A stretch of DNA of 64,000 nt from CAYMUL01 sp964393605 (lineage in GTDB: Bacteria > Bacteroidota > Ignavibacteria > Ignavibacteriales > Ignavibacteriaceae), in assembly GCA_964393605.1 (NCBI GenBank), contig CAYMUL010000004.1, forward strand, positions 62,001-126,000. Direction: 5' to 3'. The notes under the pieces were generated by a model. It did no database searches. It was not told the origin of the DNA and saw nothing but the letters and a program-made list of their open reading frames with translations. Position numbers and translations under genes: made by a program. Shown one piece after another: positions 1-9,088 of the stretch (position 1 is its first letter; the number at the start of each line of letters is the position of its first letter).

Positions 1-13
1 GAATGGACACATA

Positions 14-805
14 ATGAATTTATCCAATTTTAAAATTGAACGGTTCGATATAAAACTCGACACCGATTTTGTCGGGCGAAATTTTATCTACTTCGATGAA
101 ATAGATTCAACGAATACTCATCTTTTAAAAAAAATAAAAGATGCCGAAGCCGGTACTGTATTATTTGCCGAAAAACAGCTTAAAGGTCGCGGGCGTTTGG
201 AAAGAGAATGGGTTGGGAATAAATCTCAAAATCTCTATTTCTCAATTTTACTTCCGCAGAAAAAAAAATATTTCGAAAATATTAACATTGTAAATCTCGG
301 AACATCGCTTGCAGTTACGACGGCAATTGATTCACTTTACGCATTACGTGCAGAAATAAAGTGGCCCAATGATGTAATGATAAATCGCAAAAAAGTTTCT
401 GGAATACTTATCGAATCAACTTCATCCGGAGGAACGATAAATAAAATAGTTGTCGGCATTGGTGTGAATGTGAACCAACCGATTTTTCCGGGAGAATTTT
501 CGGTAACACCAACATCCATAAAAATCGAAACGGGTGAGCCTGTCGAGCGCGAAAAATTACTTGCAGAAATTCTTAACAACTTCGAAGAAATGCTTTTGAG
601 AATACCTTCTTCAAATGCACAGATATTGAAAGAGTGGCGAAACAAATGCAAAATGATTGGCGAAAAAATTGAAGTTGTTACTCTCAAGAAAAAATTAGAA
701 GGAACTTTTTTTGACATCGATGAAAAAGGATTTTTACTTCTTCGCGATCGAAACGGAAAGTTAAATCAGATTAGCATTGGAGATGTTACGCTTCTCTCTA
801 ATTAG
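14..805 (+). CDS. birA: Biotin--[acetyl-CoA-carboxylase] ligase
   Basis: Activates biotin to biotinyl-AMP and attaches it to the lysine of the biotin carboxyl carrier protein of acetyl-CoA carboxylase. The 263-residue protein has the biotin-binding GRGR loop (about residues 58-61) and KWPND (116-120), followed by the VSGIL strand and a small C-terminal SH3-like domain. There is no N-terminal helix-turn-helix, so this is a monofunctional class I ligase and not a BirA repressor. The ATG at 14 overlaps a TAA at 12-14 that may end an upstream gene lying outside the window. Its 3' end overlaps that of accD by 8 bp in convergent orientation, a functionally sensible neighbour because AccD acts in the biotin-dependent complex. 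Confidence 0.93.
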   Translation: MNLSNFKIERFDIKLDTDFVGRNFIYFDEIDSTNTHLLKKIKDAEAGTVLFAEKQLKGRGRLEREWVGNKSQNLYFSILLPQKKKYFENINIVNLGTSLAVTTAIDSLYALRAEIKWPNDVMINRKKVSGILIESTSSGGTINKIVVGIGVNVNQPIFPGEFSVTPTSIKIETGEPVEREKLLAEILNNFEEMLLRIPSSNAQILKEWRNKCKMIGEKIEVVTLKKKLEGTFFDIDEKGFLLLRDRNGKLNQISIGDVTLLSN

Positions 806-1646
806 TCGGGATCATATATTCGAGCAATCTGGAGACAGTATCTTTCAATTGCTTTCGTGGCACAACTTTATCCATAAATCCATGCTCCAGCAAAAACTCG
901 GAAGTTTGAAATCCTTTGGGCAAATCTCTGCCAATCGTCTGTTTAATTACTCTCGGACCGGCAAAGCCGATAAGCGCTTTCGGCTCGGCTAAATTTACAT
1001 CACCGAGCATGGCGTAACTTGCTGTAGTACCGCCGGTTGTGGGATCTGCCATTATCGAAATATAGGGCAATCCTTCTTCATGAAGTTTGGCTAATTGAGC
1101 ACTCGTTTTTGCTAATTGCATTAATGAAAGAGCTCCCTCCATCATTCTTGCTCCGCCACTTTGTGAGATAATGATTAAAGGCAATTTAGATTTGTAACAT
1201 TTTTCAATCAATCGAGAAAGTTTTTCGCCAACCACCGAACCCATGCTTCCTCCGATAAACTTAAAATCCATACAACCGAAACCGACTTCGGTTTTATTTA
1301 TTTTGCCTGTGCCGGTTATGACGGCATCATTCAAACCGGATTTTTTTATGGTTTCTTTGATTCTATCTTTATATTTTTTTGTATCGACAAATGTGAGAGG
1401 GTCGGCAGAAATCATTTTTTTGTTCAACTCTTTCAGCGAGCCGTCGTCGAGCAAAATTTTAATGTACTGTTCGCTCCCGATTCTAAAATGATTGTCACAT
1501 TTGATACAAGTCCAGAGATTAGCTTCGAGTTGTTTCTTGTGAATTATTTCTCCGCACGCATCACATTTTTCCCACAGACCGTCAGGTAAATCTTTCTTCT
1601 GACTTTCTGGAGAAATGTTTTGTTTTGTTCTTTTGAACCACGCCAT
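798..1646 (-). CDS. accD: Acetyl-CoA carboxylase carboxyltransferase subunit beta
   Basis: Transfers the carboxyl group from biotin to acetyl-CoA together with AccA, giving malonyl-CoA for fatty acid synthesis. The 282-residue product carries the bacterial zinc ribbon (Cys28, Cys31, Cys47, Cys50) followed by the crotonase-fold carboxyltransferase core with SGGARMMEG and the glycine-rich PTTGGTTASYAMLGD region. I chose the ATG at 1646 because it gives the usual MAWF start and is preceded by an AAGGAAAG ribosome-binding site. A longer frame upstream runs into the DUF1573 gene. It is the last gene of the porX-tsaE-tsaB-DUF1573-accD operon, 4 bp after its neighbour. Confidence 0.95.
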   Translation of the reverse strand: MAWFKRTKQNISPESQKKDLPDGLWEKCDACGEIIHKKQLEANLWTCIKCDNHFRIGSEQYIKILLDDGSLKELNKKMISADPLTFVDTKKYKDRIKETIKKSGLNDAVITGTGKINKTEVGFGCMDFKFIGGSMGSVVGEKLSRLIEKCYKSKLPLIIISQSGGARMMEGALSLMQLAKTSAQLAKLHEEGLPYISIMADPTTGGTTASYAMLGDVNLAEPKALIGFAGPRVIKQTIGRDLPKGFQTSEFLLEHGFMDKVVPRKQLKDTVSRLLEYMIPTN

Positions 1647-1650
1647 GGAT

Positions 1651-2370
1651 TTAACTTTCCTTCTTCTGAATGTCGGCGTAAATTGTAATAATTTTTCTTT
1701 CCGCATTCGGATCATTTGAAATAATAGTGATGTTTCGGGAAACCCTGCCGAAACGATTTGCAGTATCGAATTCAACTTTGATATTCCCCTCTTCTCCTGG
1801 TTTAAGAGATTTTCCCTCAACAATTGCCGCAGTACATCCGCAGGACGTTGTTACATTCTGAATCTCTAAAACTTTGGTTCCGGTATTTTTATACTTAAAC
1901 ACGTGAGTAAGTTTTATTCCCTCTTTCACATAGCCAAAATCATATTGGTTTTCCTCAAGCGAAAGGAAGGGACCATCTTTTACAGTTTCTTCTTGTGCGA
2001 GTAAAACGTTTCCAAGTATCGAGACTTTTGCTCGCGGATTATTCGGATCGTTGGTAGAGAATGAAATATATTTTTGCTGCGCTCCGGCTCTTCCTTTTGT
2101 GTTGAATTCAACTTGAAGTACCGTTGATTCGCCCGGGTTTAAGTTACTCTTCTTCGGCTCGGCGGCAGTGCATCCGCAAGAAGTCATCACATTGGTTAAC
2201 TTGAGGACATCATCGCCGGTGTTCACCAAAACGTAATTGAACTTGATAATTTCACCTTCGTTCACGGTGCCAAAGTCGTGCGAATCTTTTGGAATATAAA
2301 GTTTCGGACCGTTGAGTTGTGCAAAAATAAAAACATGCAGTACACAAAAAACTAAGATTAACTTTTTCAT
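1651..2370 (-). CDS. Secreted protein with two DUF1573 domains
   Basis: A 239-residue exported protein of unknown function. After a signal peptide (MKKLILVFCVLHVFIFAQ, cleaved about residue 18) it contains two tandem DUF1573 modules, about residues 28-125 and 138-235. Each has the HDFGTV/YDFGYV entry, an NTG turn and the TSCGCTAA cysteine pair. DUF1573 is an immunoglobulin-like (ASPM/Hydin-type) fold common in Bacteroidota periplasmic and surface proteins. The paired CGC cysteines could bind metal or form disulfides, but nothing in the sequence settles this. It starts inside the tsaB stop codon (ATGA overlap), so it is translationally coupled to tsaB. Confidence 0.85.
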   Translation of the reverse strand: MKKLILVFCVLHVFIFAQLNGPKLYIPKDSHDFGTVNEGEIIKFNYVLVNTGDDVLKLTNVMTSCGCTAAEPKKSNLNPGESTVLQVEFNTKGRAGAQQKYISFSTNDPNNPRAKVSILGNVLLAQEETVKDGPFLSLEENQYDFGYVKEGIKLTHVFKYKNTGTKVLEIQNVTTSCGCTAAIVEGKSLKPGEEGNIKVEFDTANRFGRVSRNITIISNDPNAERKIITIYADIQKKES

Positions 2371-3023
2371 TTCATTTTCCTTTTAATAACAAAATCTTTG
2401 AAGTAATCAGGTTCGAGAGAATCGAAATCGAATACTTTTTTTTGCCCGCCGAAGCGCATTGCCCATTTTGCAATACTTACAGATGACGGTGACGAAAAAT
2501 AATGATAATTCCCCCTTTCTTTCAAATCTAATTCAGTAAAAATTGGAATTGAATTATCAATCATTTTTAATTCTTCGAGCGGAATTATCTTCAATTCTTC
2601 CTCAAGTTGAACTTCACTTTCAGTAGCAATGAATTTCTGTTTATAAACTTCTTCCGTATTCACTCTTGAAGCGACGATAAAATTTTGATGCGATGGGAAC
2701 GTGGAATAAATTTCCCACGCCGCGGCTTCGAAAGTCGGAACGGAAATTATAGGAAGCCCCGCACCAAAAGCGATTCCCTTTGCCGCGGACAAGCCGATGC
2801 GTAATCCCGTAAATGAACCGGGTCCGATTGAAACCGCAATCGACTCGCAATCTGAAATTTTTCTGTCTGCATTCTTGAAGCAATTTTCAATTAACGAAAA
2901 AATTATTTGGGAATGACTTCTCTGTTCCGGTTCGTTTTGTTCATAGAAATTTGAGTCGCTAAAATATAATGCGATGCCACAGTTTTTCGCCGAAGTTTCA
3001 ATTGCAAGTATCGGTTTAATCAT
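2367..3023 (-). CDS. tsaB: tRNA threonylcarbamoyladenosine biosynthesis protein TsaB
   Basis: Partner of TsaD and TsaE in making the t6A modification at position 37 of ANN-decoding tRNAs. It has the ASKHA-like start ILAIETSAKNCGIAL and the family signature GPGSFTGLRIG followed by AAKGIAFG. The ATG at 3023 fits the family N-terminus. A TTG at 3035 in the same frame would add four residues (MICS) and is less likely. It overlaps the end of tsaE by 8 bp, so the two are probably made together. tsaD and tsaC are not in this window. Confidence 0.9.
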   Translation of the reverse strand: MIKPILAIETSAKNCGIALYFSDSNFYEQNEPEQRSHSQIIFSLIENCFKNADRKISDCESIAVSIGPGSFTGLRIGLSAAKGIAFGAGLPIISVPTFEAAAWEIYSTFPSHQNFIVASRVNTEEVYKQKFIATESEVQLEEELKIIPLEELKMIDNSIPIFTELDLKERGNYHYFSSPSSVSIAKWAMRFGGQKKVFDFDSLEPDYFKDFVIKRKMK

Positions 3024-3447
3024 CGAGCAAATCAATTTTAATTTGGCGTGAAAAATTTTCGTTCACCGAGAAATTAATTTCCATTCTTTTCTTTGGAAGG
3101 ATTTCGGGAAAGCGATTTCCCCATTCGATAAAACACAACGAGTTTTCGTCATTCAAATAATCTGAAAAACCGAATTCAATAATTTCATTTACCGAATTAA
3201 TGCGATAAAAATCGAAATGATAGATCGAGCGGCTATTTTTGTATTCATTCACGAGTGCGAAAGTGGGACTTGCGACATTCAAGATTCCAAAAACTTCACA
3301 ATATTTTTTTACGAAGAAAGTTTTTCCCGCGCCTAAATCTCCTACTAAATTTATCACACGTGCCGGAATTTTTTCTTTGGCAAGGGATTGAGAAATCATC
3401 GCGGTTTCTTCCGGCGATGAAGAAAAAAATATTTGCGGAAAAGTCAT
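3016..3447 (-). CDS. tsaE: tRNA threonylcarbamoyladenosine biosynthesis ATPase TsaE
   Basis: The ATPase that drives turnover of the TsaB-TsaD t6A synthase. The 143-residue protein has a Walker A motif GDLGAGKT (residues 36-43), the family motif SPTFALVNEY and the HFDFYR strand. A CFIEWGNRF segment corresponds to the conserved IEW of the family. Its ATG overlaps the porX stop codon by 4 bp, and it in turn overlaps tsaB by 8 bp, so all three are likely read from one transcript. Confidence 0.93.
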   Translation of the reverse strand: MTFPQIFFSSSPEETAMISQSLAKEKIPARVINLVGDLGAGKTFFVKKYCEVFGILNVASPTFALVNEYKNSRSIYHFDFYRINSVNEIIEFGFSDYLNDENSLCFIEWGNRFPEILPKKRMEINFSVNENFSRQIKIDLLDD

Positions 3448-5012
3448 TTTGTTTCCATTGTAATCACGGGTAAAATCATCTCTTCCATCGAAATGCCGCC
3501 GTGCTGAAATGTATCTTTGTAATGACTTAAATATTTGTGATAATCAGTCGGATAAACGAAATAGTAATCTTCTTTCGCAATGATATAATTGATAGTAACG
3601 CCGCGCCGCGGAAGTTTATACTCCAACGGATCTTTGATGAAGATTGCATGTTTGTCATCGACTTTCAAATTTCTTCCGTACTTAAATCTAAGGTTGGCGG
3701 AAGTTTCTTTATCGCCGAGAACTTTGGCACCGCGCATCGAGCGAATACTTCCGTGATCGGTTGTGATTATCACTTTTGTGTTTTTCATTTTTGAAATCAA
3801 TTTCAGAGTTGAAAATAGAGAAGAATGTTGGAACCAACTTTTAGTGAGTGAACGATAAGCCGGTTCATCGGGCGCAATTTCTTTCAACAAATCGGAATCG
3901 CTTCTTCCGTGCGCAATCATATCCAAAAAATTTACTACTACAACCATCAAATTAATATCGCTGTATGATTGAATATTCTGCTCAAAATTTCTGCCGACGT
4001 CGGGATCAATAATTTTGATATACTTCAACTCGTTTCTGAGTTTCATTTTTTTTCTATCAAGCCAAAGTTGTAAAAGTTCTTTTTCAAACTTGTTCATACT
4101 TCGCTCGTCGTCATCGCTTCCTTTCCAAAGATCGGGATAATATTTCTCAATCTCCGAAGGAAATAAACCGGCGAACAATGCATTACGCGCGTATGATGTT
4201 GCCGTTGGAAGTATTGAATAATAATAATCTTTTTCAATTTTGTAATAATCATTCAAAAGAGTTTCCATCGCCATCCATTGATCCATGCGCAAGCAATCAA
4301 GTACAAAGAAAAAAGTATTTTGTCTGTCGCCTTGTAGATTCTTCAATAAAAAATTCTGAAGAACATCGGGCGTAAGTTGCGGGCGGTCGTCGCTGCCTTT
4401 CATGTTCACCCACTTGTGATAATTTCGTTCAACAAATTTTGAAAACTCTTTGTTGCATTCCCGTGTTTGCTCGGAGAGTGTTTGATGCAATCCAATATCG
4501 GGATGGATGTCGAGTTCGATAGACCAATTTACAAGTTTGAGATAAATTTCAATCCAATCGTTAAAGTCAAGTTCATTTTGAAGAAGAAAAGAAATCTGAT
4601 TAAAATCTTGCAAATAATCTTTCGCAACATATTGAGAAGAGATTGCTTTTGATTCAAGAATTTTTTTGCACACGAGCAAAACTTGCGAAGGATTTACGGG
4701 CTTCGTGAGATAATCGGAAATTTTACTTCCAATCGCTTCATTCATTAAAGATTCTTCTTCACTCTTCGTAACCATCACAACGGGAATTAGCGGAAACTTA
4801 TCTTTAACTTTTGAAAGCACTTCAAGTCCGCCCATGCCCGGCATCATTTCATCGAGGAAAATTAAATCGGGTGGATTTTCCGAAACGAATTGGATTGCAT
4901 CTTCGCCATTTGTAACCGTGTTGACGTTGTATCCTTTTTCGGAAAGTAAAATTATATGAGAACGAAGCAGTTCAATTTCGTCATCGACCCACAAAATATT
5001 TTTTGGTTTCAT
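3444..5012 (-). CDS. porX: PorX-type response regulator with PglZ phosphatase domain (type IX secretion regulator)
   Basis: In Porphyromonas and Flavobacterium, PorX is the two-component regulator that controls type IX secretion and acts as a cyclic-oligonucleotide phosphodiesterase. This 522-residue protein has the same architecture: a receiver domain (Asp10/Asp11, phospho-acceptor Asp54, Thr81, Lys103), a helical linker of about 100 residues, and a PglZ/alkaline-phosphatase-superfamily domain. In that domain VLDCLRMDQW and TTDHG supply metal ligands, and Thr271 in TATSYARN is the likely nucleophile. All key residues are present. It heads the operon that continues into tsaE. The cognate kinase PorY is not in the window, although an unrelated-looking kinase lies at 49388. 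Confidence 0.9.
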   Translation of the reverse strand: MKPKNILWVDDEIELLRSHIILLSEKGYNVNTVTNGEDAIQFVSENPPDLIFLDEMMPGMGGLEVLSKVKDKFPLIPVVMVTKSEEESLMNEAIGSKISDYLTKPVNPSQVLLVCKKILESKAISSQYVAKDYLQDFNQISFLLQNELDFNDWIEIYLKLVNWSIELDIHPDIGLHQTLSEQTRECNKEFSKFVERNYHKWVNMKGSDDRPQLTPDVLQNFLLKNLQGDRQNTFFFVLDCLRMDQWMAMETLLNDYYKIEKDYYYSILPTATSYARNALFAGLFPSEIEKYYPDLWKGSDDDERSMNKFEKELLQLWLDRKKMKLRNELKYIKIIDPDVGRNFEQNIQSYSDINLMVVVVNFLDMIAHGRSDSDLLKEIAPDEPAYRSLTKSWFQHSSLFSTLKLISKMKNTKVIITTDHGSIRSMRGAKVLGDKETSANLRFKYGRNLKVDDKHAIFIKDPLEYKLPRRGVTINYIIAKEDYYFVYPTDYHKYLSHYKDTFQHGGISMEEMILPVITMETK

Positions 5013-5151
5013 TTATCTCTTTTTTTTATTCAAATTTAAGGAGAGGGCTGTTCAAAATAAGTGTATAAATATTTACAAATTTTACTTTAAACCAAACCTA
5101 TATTCAGCCGTCTCAAAAAATATTTACACTTTAGCATCATGCTCGATTTAA

Positions 5152-5159
5152 TATATTTG
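5152..5159 (+). promoter_or_regulatory. Possible -7 promoter box for htrA
   Basis: TATATTTG matches the Bacteroidota housekeeping -7 consensus TAnnTTTG and lies 23 bp before the htrA ATG. No clean TTG -33 box is present at the usual 19-21 bp spacing (TTA occurs at 5131), so the call rests on the -7 box alone. Confidence 0.35.
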
Positions 5160-5182
5160 TGCAATTAATCAACTAAAATTAT

Positions 5183-6352
5183 ATGAAAATGAAAACGAGA
5201 AATATTTTATTCTTCACGCTCTCTGTGGTATTTATCGCAACATCAATTTTTTTAATCAATTCAAGCAGCAACAAAGTTTATTCGGAAAGTAAAAAAGATT
5301 CTCTCCGAAGCTCTTTGAATGATGAGGTAACTTCACAAAGAAGAAACATCATCACTAAAACTGTAGCGGAAGTCAGCCCCGCAGTTGTCGGTATTAATGT
5401 TACCGAAATTCGGCAGGTTCAATACCGTGATCCCTTCTCTTCTTTTTTTGATGATCCTTTCTTCAGACAATTTTTCGGGAATCGTTCATTCTCTCAACAA
5501 GTTAAAGGGCTTGGTTCAGGTTTCATTGTTTCGGATGACGGCTACATAATTACGAACGATCACGTTGCCGGAAATGCAACAGAAATTGTTGTAACGATGA
5601 CAAACGGAAAACATTACAAAGCAAAAATTATCGGCAGTGATCCTGTTTCGGATATTTGTTTGCTCAAAATTGATGAATCGAATTTGCCGCACATCAAACT
5701 TGGAAACTCGGATGATATTTTGATCGGCGAATGGGTTATTGCATTTGGAAATCCTTTCGGTCTTTTTGACGTGAACAATAAGCCAACCGTAACAGTCGGA
5801 GTGATTAGCGCACAAGGAATGAATCTCGATCCGGTGAATAACAGATTTTATTTAAATATGATTCAAACCGATGCCGCTATCAACGGCGGAAATAGCGGCG
5901 GACCTTTAATTAACAGTCTCGGCGAAGTTATCGGAATGAATACATTAATTTTTACAACCGGCACATCTCAAGGAAGTATCGGTTTAGGGTTTGCTATTCC
6001 GATAAATAAAGTAAAGAATATTGTTGATGAACTGAAAGAGAATGGAAAAATCGATCGTGATTTTACAACCGGTCTCTCTGTACAAAATGTCGATGAAGCA
6101 ATTGCAAATTATTTTAAGTTGAATGAAGTGCGTGGAGTAATCATCACTAAAATTTTAAAAAACTCTGCGGCAGATAAAGCCGGTTTAGAACCCGGCGATG
6201 TGATAATTGAAATCGATAATTTCAAAGTTACGAATGAACAATCCCTGCTCGGAATCTTACAAGAATATCGCTCCAATCAATCGGTTAGTGTAAAGATTGT
6301 AAGAGAAAATTCTGAAAAAACTTTCTCGCTGAAACTTACGGGTAAATCATGA
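5183..6352 (+). CDS. HtrA/DegP-type periplasmic serine protease with one PDZ domain
   Basis: A quality-control protease of the cell envelope. An N-terminal hydrophobic segment (about residues 8-26) is a signal peptide or membrane anchor. The trypsin-like domain carries the full triad: His127 in TNDHVAG, Asp157 in SDICLLKI and Ser238 in GGNSGGPL. A single PDZ domain occupies about residues 290-385. Classical DegP has two PDZ domains; with 389 residues and one PDZ this is closer to DegS or the shorter HtrA forms common in Bacteroidota. It is divergent from porX across a 170-bp gap, and its stop codon overlaps the purB start (ATGA). Confidence 0.92.
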   Translation: MKMKTRNILFFTLSVVFIATSIFLINSSSNKVYSESKKDSLRSSLNDEVTSQRRNIITKTVAEVSPAVVGINVTEIRQVQYRDPFSSFFDDPFFRQFFGNRSFSQQVKGLGSGFIVSDDGYIITNDHVAGNATEIVVTMTNGKHYKAKIIGSDPVSDICLLKIDESNLPHIKLGNSDDILIGEWVIAFGNPFGLFDVNNKPTVTVGVISAQGMNLDPVNNRFYLNMIQTDAAINGGNSGGPLINSLGEVIGMNTLIFTTGTSQGSIGLGFAIPINKVKNIVDELKENGKIDRDFTTGLSVQNVDEAIANYFKLNEVRGVIITKILKNSAADKAGLEPGDVIIEIDNFKVTNEQSLLGILQEYRSNQSVSVKIVRENSEKTFSLKLTGKS

Positions 6353-7653
6353 TTGAAAGATATACGCGCCCGGAGATGGGAAAAATTTGGCTCGATGAAT
6401 TCAAATATGCAACATGGTTGAAAGTTGAAATTCTTGCTTGTGAAGCGAGGTTTAATAATGGAGAGATACCGGAAGAGGATTTCAACCAAATAAAAGATAG
6501 AGCAAACTTTAACGTAAAAAAAATTTTGGAGATTGAAGAAACTACACAGCATGATGTTATTGCTTTTTTAACTAATGTTGCAGAGTTTGTCGGACCCGCT
6601 TCACGCCACATTCATTACGGCATGACTTCATCCGATTTACTTGACACAACTCTATCTTTACAAATGAAAGCGGCAGGAGAAATCTTGTTGAATGGTCTGA
6701 TACAACTCAAAGATGTTTTGAAAGAAAGAGCTATCGAACATAAAGATACAATTTGCATCGGCAGAAGTCACGGAATTCATGCAGAGCCGACAACAATGGG
6801 ATTGAAATTTGCACTCTGGTTTGAAGAAACGAAACGCAACATCGAGCGAATGAATCGCGCGATTGATGTAATCAGCGTCGGGCAAATTTCCGGCGCAGTC
6901 GGCACATTCGATCACCTCTCCCCCGATGTTGAAAAATATGTGTGCGAAAAACTCGGATTAAAACCAGCACCGGTTTCAACCCAAGTTTTACAACGGGACC
7001 GTCATGCAGAATTCATGAGTGCGCTCGCAATCATCGGTGGAACTCTCGACAAAATTGCAACGGAAATCAGGCATCTCCAAAAAACGGAAACACTTGAAGC
7101 CGAAGAATTTTTTTCGAAAGGACAAAAAGGTTCTTCTGCGATGCCGCATAAAAGGAATCCGATAATCTCGGAAAGAATTAGCGGGATGGCAAGAATACTT
7201 CGGGGCAATGCTCATGCGGCTTTGGAGAATATACCACTTTGGCATGAACGCGATATCAGTCATTCATCGGTGGAGAGAGTGATTGTGCCCGATAGTTGTA
7301 TCCTGCTTGATTATATGCTGCACAAAGTTATTTCGCTCATAAAAAATCTACTCATCTATCCCGAAAACATGAAGAAAAATTTAGAGAAGACGCGCGGGTT
7401 AATTTATTCTCAAAAAGTTTTGTTGAAATTGACGGAGAGCGGTTTGAGTCGTGAAGATGCGTATAAGATCGTTCAATCCAATGCAATGCGAGTTTGGGGT
7501 GATGAATCACTCAACCTCAAAACAGAATTGGGAAAAGATGAAGAAGTCAAAAAGCAAATCTCGCAAAAAATGCTTGATGAAATCTTTAATCCAAATAATT
7601 CATTAAAGAATATCGATACAATTTTCCAACGAACAGTTTTAAAAGATTATTAA
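6349..7653 (+). CDS. purB: Adenylosuccinate lyase
   Basis: Catalyses two fumarate-releasing steps of purine synthesis: SAICAR to AICAR, and adenylosuccinate to AMP. The 434-residue length is typical of the bacterial enzyme. It has the fumarase/aspartase-superfamily signature GSSAMPHKRNP with the catalytic serine loop, plus TSSDLLDT and the GRSHGIHAEP histidine region. It overlaps htrA by 4 bp and so is probably co-transcribed with it. Immediately downstream lies the left copy of the 47-bp repeat that borders the polysaccharide island. Confidence 0.96.
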   Translation: MIERYTRPEMGKIWLDEFKYATWLKVEILACEARFNNGEIPEEDFNQIKDRANFNVKKILEIEETTQHDVIAFLTNVAEFVGPASRHIHYGMTSSDLLDTTLSLQMKAAGEILLNGLIQLKDVLKERAIEHKDTICIGRSHGIHAEPTTMGLKFALWFEETKRNIERMNRAIDVISVGQISGAVGTFDHLSPDVEKYVCEKLGLKPAPVSTQVLQRDRHAEFMSALAIIGGTLDKIATEIRHLQKTETLEAEEFFSKGQKGSSAMPHKRNPIISERISGMARILRGNAHAALENIPLWHERDISHSSVERVIVPDSCILLDYMLHKVISLIKNLLIYPENMKKNLEKTRGLIYSQKVLLKLTESGLSREDAYKIVQSNAMRVWGDESLNLKTELGKDEEVKKQISQKMLDEIFNPNNSLKNIDTIFQRTVLKDY

Positions 7654-7655
7654 TA

Positions 7656-7702
7656 CATAACATAAAAATTTTTCGTACTATCGAAGCAAAATCATTTTCT
7701 TT
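7656..7702. repeat. 47-bp direct repeat, left copy (island border)
   Basis: Identical over 47 bp to 17150-17196 and in the same orientation. Read on the minus strand it encodes the last residues KKMILLR plus stop of a type IX sorting domain, followed by 3' untranslated bases, but no such gene continues to its right. It is therefore an orphan fragment of the 3' end of the sugar dehydrogenase gene whose intact copy sits 9.5 kb away. The rest of the gap, 7703-7861, is A+T-rich and I see no gene in it. Confidence 0.9.
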
Positions 7703-7861
7703 CTCGATATTTATCAAACTCACTAAATACACTTTTTCAGGAAACCTTAAATAGCATAATTTTTTCCTTAATTCATTTCAAATTCGTACTAAATATAAGT
7801 TTGACCGGAGTAGAAGAAAAATGAAATGTTTATAAATTGATAAACTTAATGAACCATTTCT

Positions 7862-9088
7862 TTATTTCAATTTTATCAATTTATCAACCAGATTATACCA
7901 ACTTTCTTCAAAATCTTTTGAGTTAAAATATTTTTCTGCATATATTTTTCCTTTCATTCCTATTTCATCAAGGGAATCTCTTTTATCTAATAAAGTTTTT
8001 AATGCTATAAATAAAGTTTCGGAGTTCGATTTGCTGAATGTCCATCCGCATTGTAATGCATTGATTAAATCCGCCGAATAACTTGGACTGCTAACAAGTA
8101 TAGGTTTTCCGGCAGCCAGGTATTCATAAGTTTTTGAAGTATATCCTGTTATTAGATTCTTATCCTCAATTAAATTCAGTATTAAAAAATCTGCTTGCTT
8201 TAATACTGATGGAGTCTTTTCCCATTCAATCTGACCTAAGAGTTTTACTTTAGTAATATTTTCATCTTCAATTATTTTTTTACAAATATTAAAAAATTCT
8301 CCGCCGCCATAAATAAATATTTCAATAGGGAGTTCTCGAATTCTTTCATCGCCGAACATTAAGATTAGTTTATCAAGCTGGTGCATTGCACCGATTGTAC
8401 CGACATAAATCCCTTTTAAGTTATTTGAATTTTCAAACCGAACATTTGCAGCATTTTTTGAAAGATTATCGAAATACGAAAAATCTATGCAATGATTTAT
8501 AACTTTAATTTTATCAGGGTTGAAATTATAATTTTCAAGAGTTTTGTATTGCTCTTTGTGAATTAAAACAATCATGTTACTCTTTTTATAAATATTCATT
8601 GTACTATTAATGAGCCATTTATAAAATGGTTTAGATGAAAGATTTCTTACTGCTAATAAGCTCAGTGGTTCAATATCTCTTAAAAGTGCTATCCATTGAA
8701 TTCCGAAAATTTTTGATAAAATAAATCCGTTCCAGCTAACTGTAAATGGCGGGATTGATGAAATAACTAAATCAAATTTTCTGAATTTAAATGTTCTTAA
8801 AAATAAATTGATGCTAAATGAAATAAAACCAAGCACTCTCAAGAATGTTTGTGTATTATCCCCCATGATAAGAGGGATACGAACAACTTTAACTTTTCCT
8901 TCAATGCTTTTTACAGTTCTAAATTTTGAGTATCCAGGGTACGGAGTTTTATTCGGATAGTGAGGAATACCTGTTACGACCGTAACATCAAATCCTTTTT
9001 TCGCTAAGCCGGCAGATAAATAATAAGAATACTTAAATGCACCCGCTTCAGGAGGATAATTTTGCGAGATGAAGAGAATTTTATTCAT
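7862..9088 (-). CDS. Glycosyltransferase family 4 (WbuB-like)
   Basis: A 408-residue GT-B glycosyltransferase that probably adds a sugar to a lipid-linked surface polysaccharide in the cytoplasm. The N-terminal Rossmann half starts ILFISQNYPPEAGAF with the glycine-containing acceptor loop. The C-terminal half has the VGTIGAMHQLDKLI strand and a YEYLAAGKPILVS nucleotide-sugar site with Glu. The sequence resembles WbuB-type fucosamine or N-acetyl-hexosamine transferases, but the sugar cannot be read from it. It is the last gene of the island operon and overlaps the radical SAM gene by 4 bp. Base composition is lower in G+C than the purB side. Confidence 0.85.
   Translation of the reverse strand: MNKILFISQNYPPEAGAFKYSYYLSAGLAKKGFDVTVVTGIPHYPNKTPYPGYSKFRTVKSIEGKVKVVRIPLIMGDNTQTFLRVLGFISFSINLFLRTFKFRKFDLVISSIPPFTVSWNGFILSKIFGIQWIALLRDIEPLSLLAVRNLSSKPFYKWLINSTMNIYKKSNMIVLIHKEQYKTLENYNFNPDKIKVINHCIDFSYFDNLSKNAANVRFENSNNLKGIYVGTIGAMHQLDKLILMFGDERIRELPIEIFIYGGGEFFNICKKIIEDENITKVKLLGQIEWEKTPSVLKQADFLILNLIEDKNLITGYTSKTYEYLAAGKPILVSSPSYSADLINALQCGWTFSKSNSETLFIALKTLLDKRDSLDEIGMKGKIYAEKYFNSKDFEESWYNLVDKLIKLK

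Noticed and set aside
1..14. End of an upstream gene (ATG GAC ACA TAA) before birA
   Set aside because: Only 14 bases are visible, so no gene can be supported. It is mentioned under birA as a possible overlap.
7703..7861. Remnant of a second type IX sorting-domain gene beyond the left 47-bp repeat
   Set aside because: Translation of the sequence beyond 7706 on the minus strand shows no sorting-domain residues, so similarity stops at the repeat edge.
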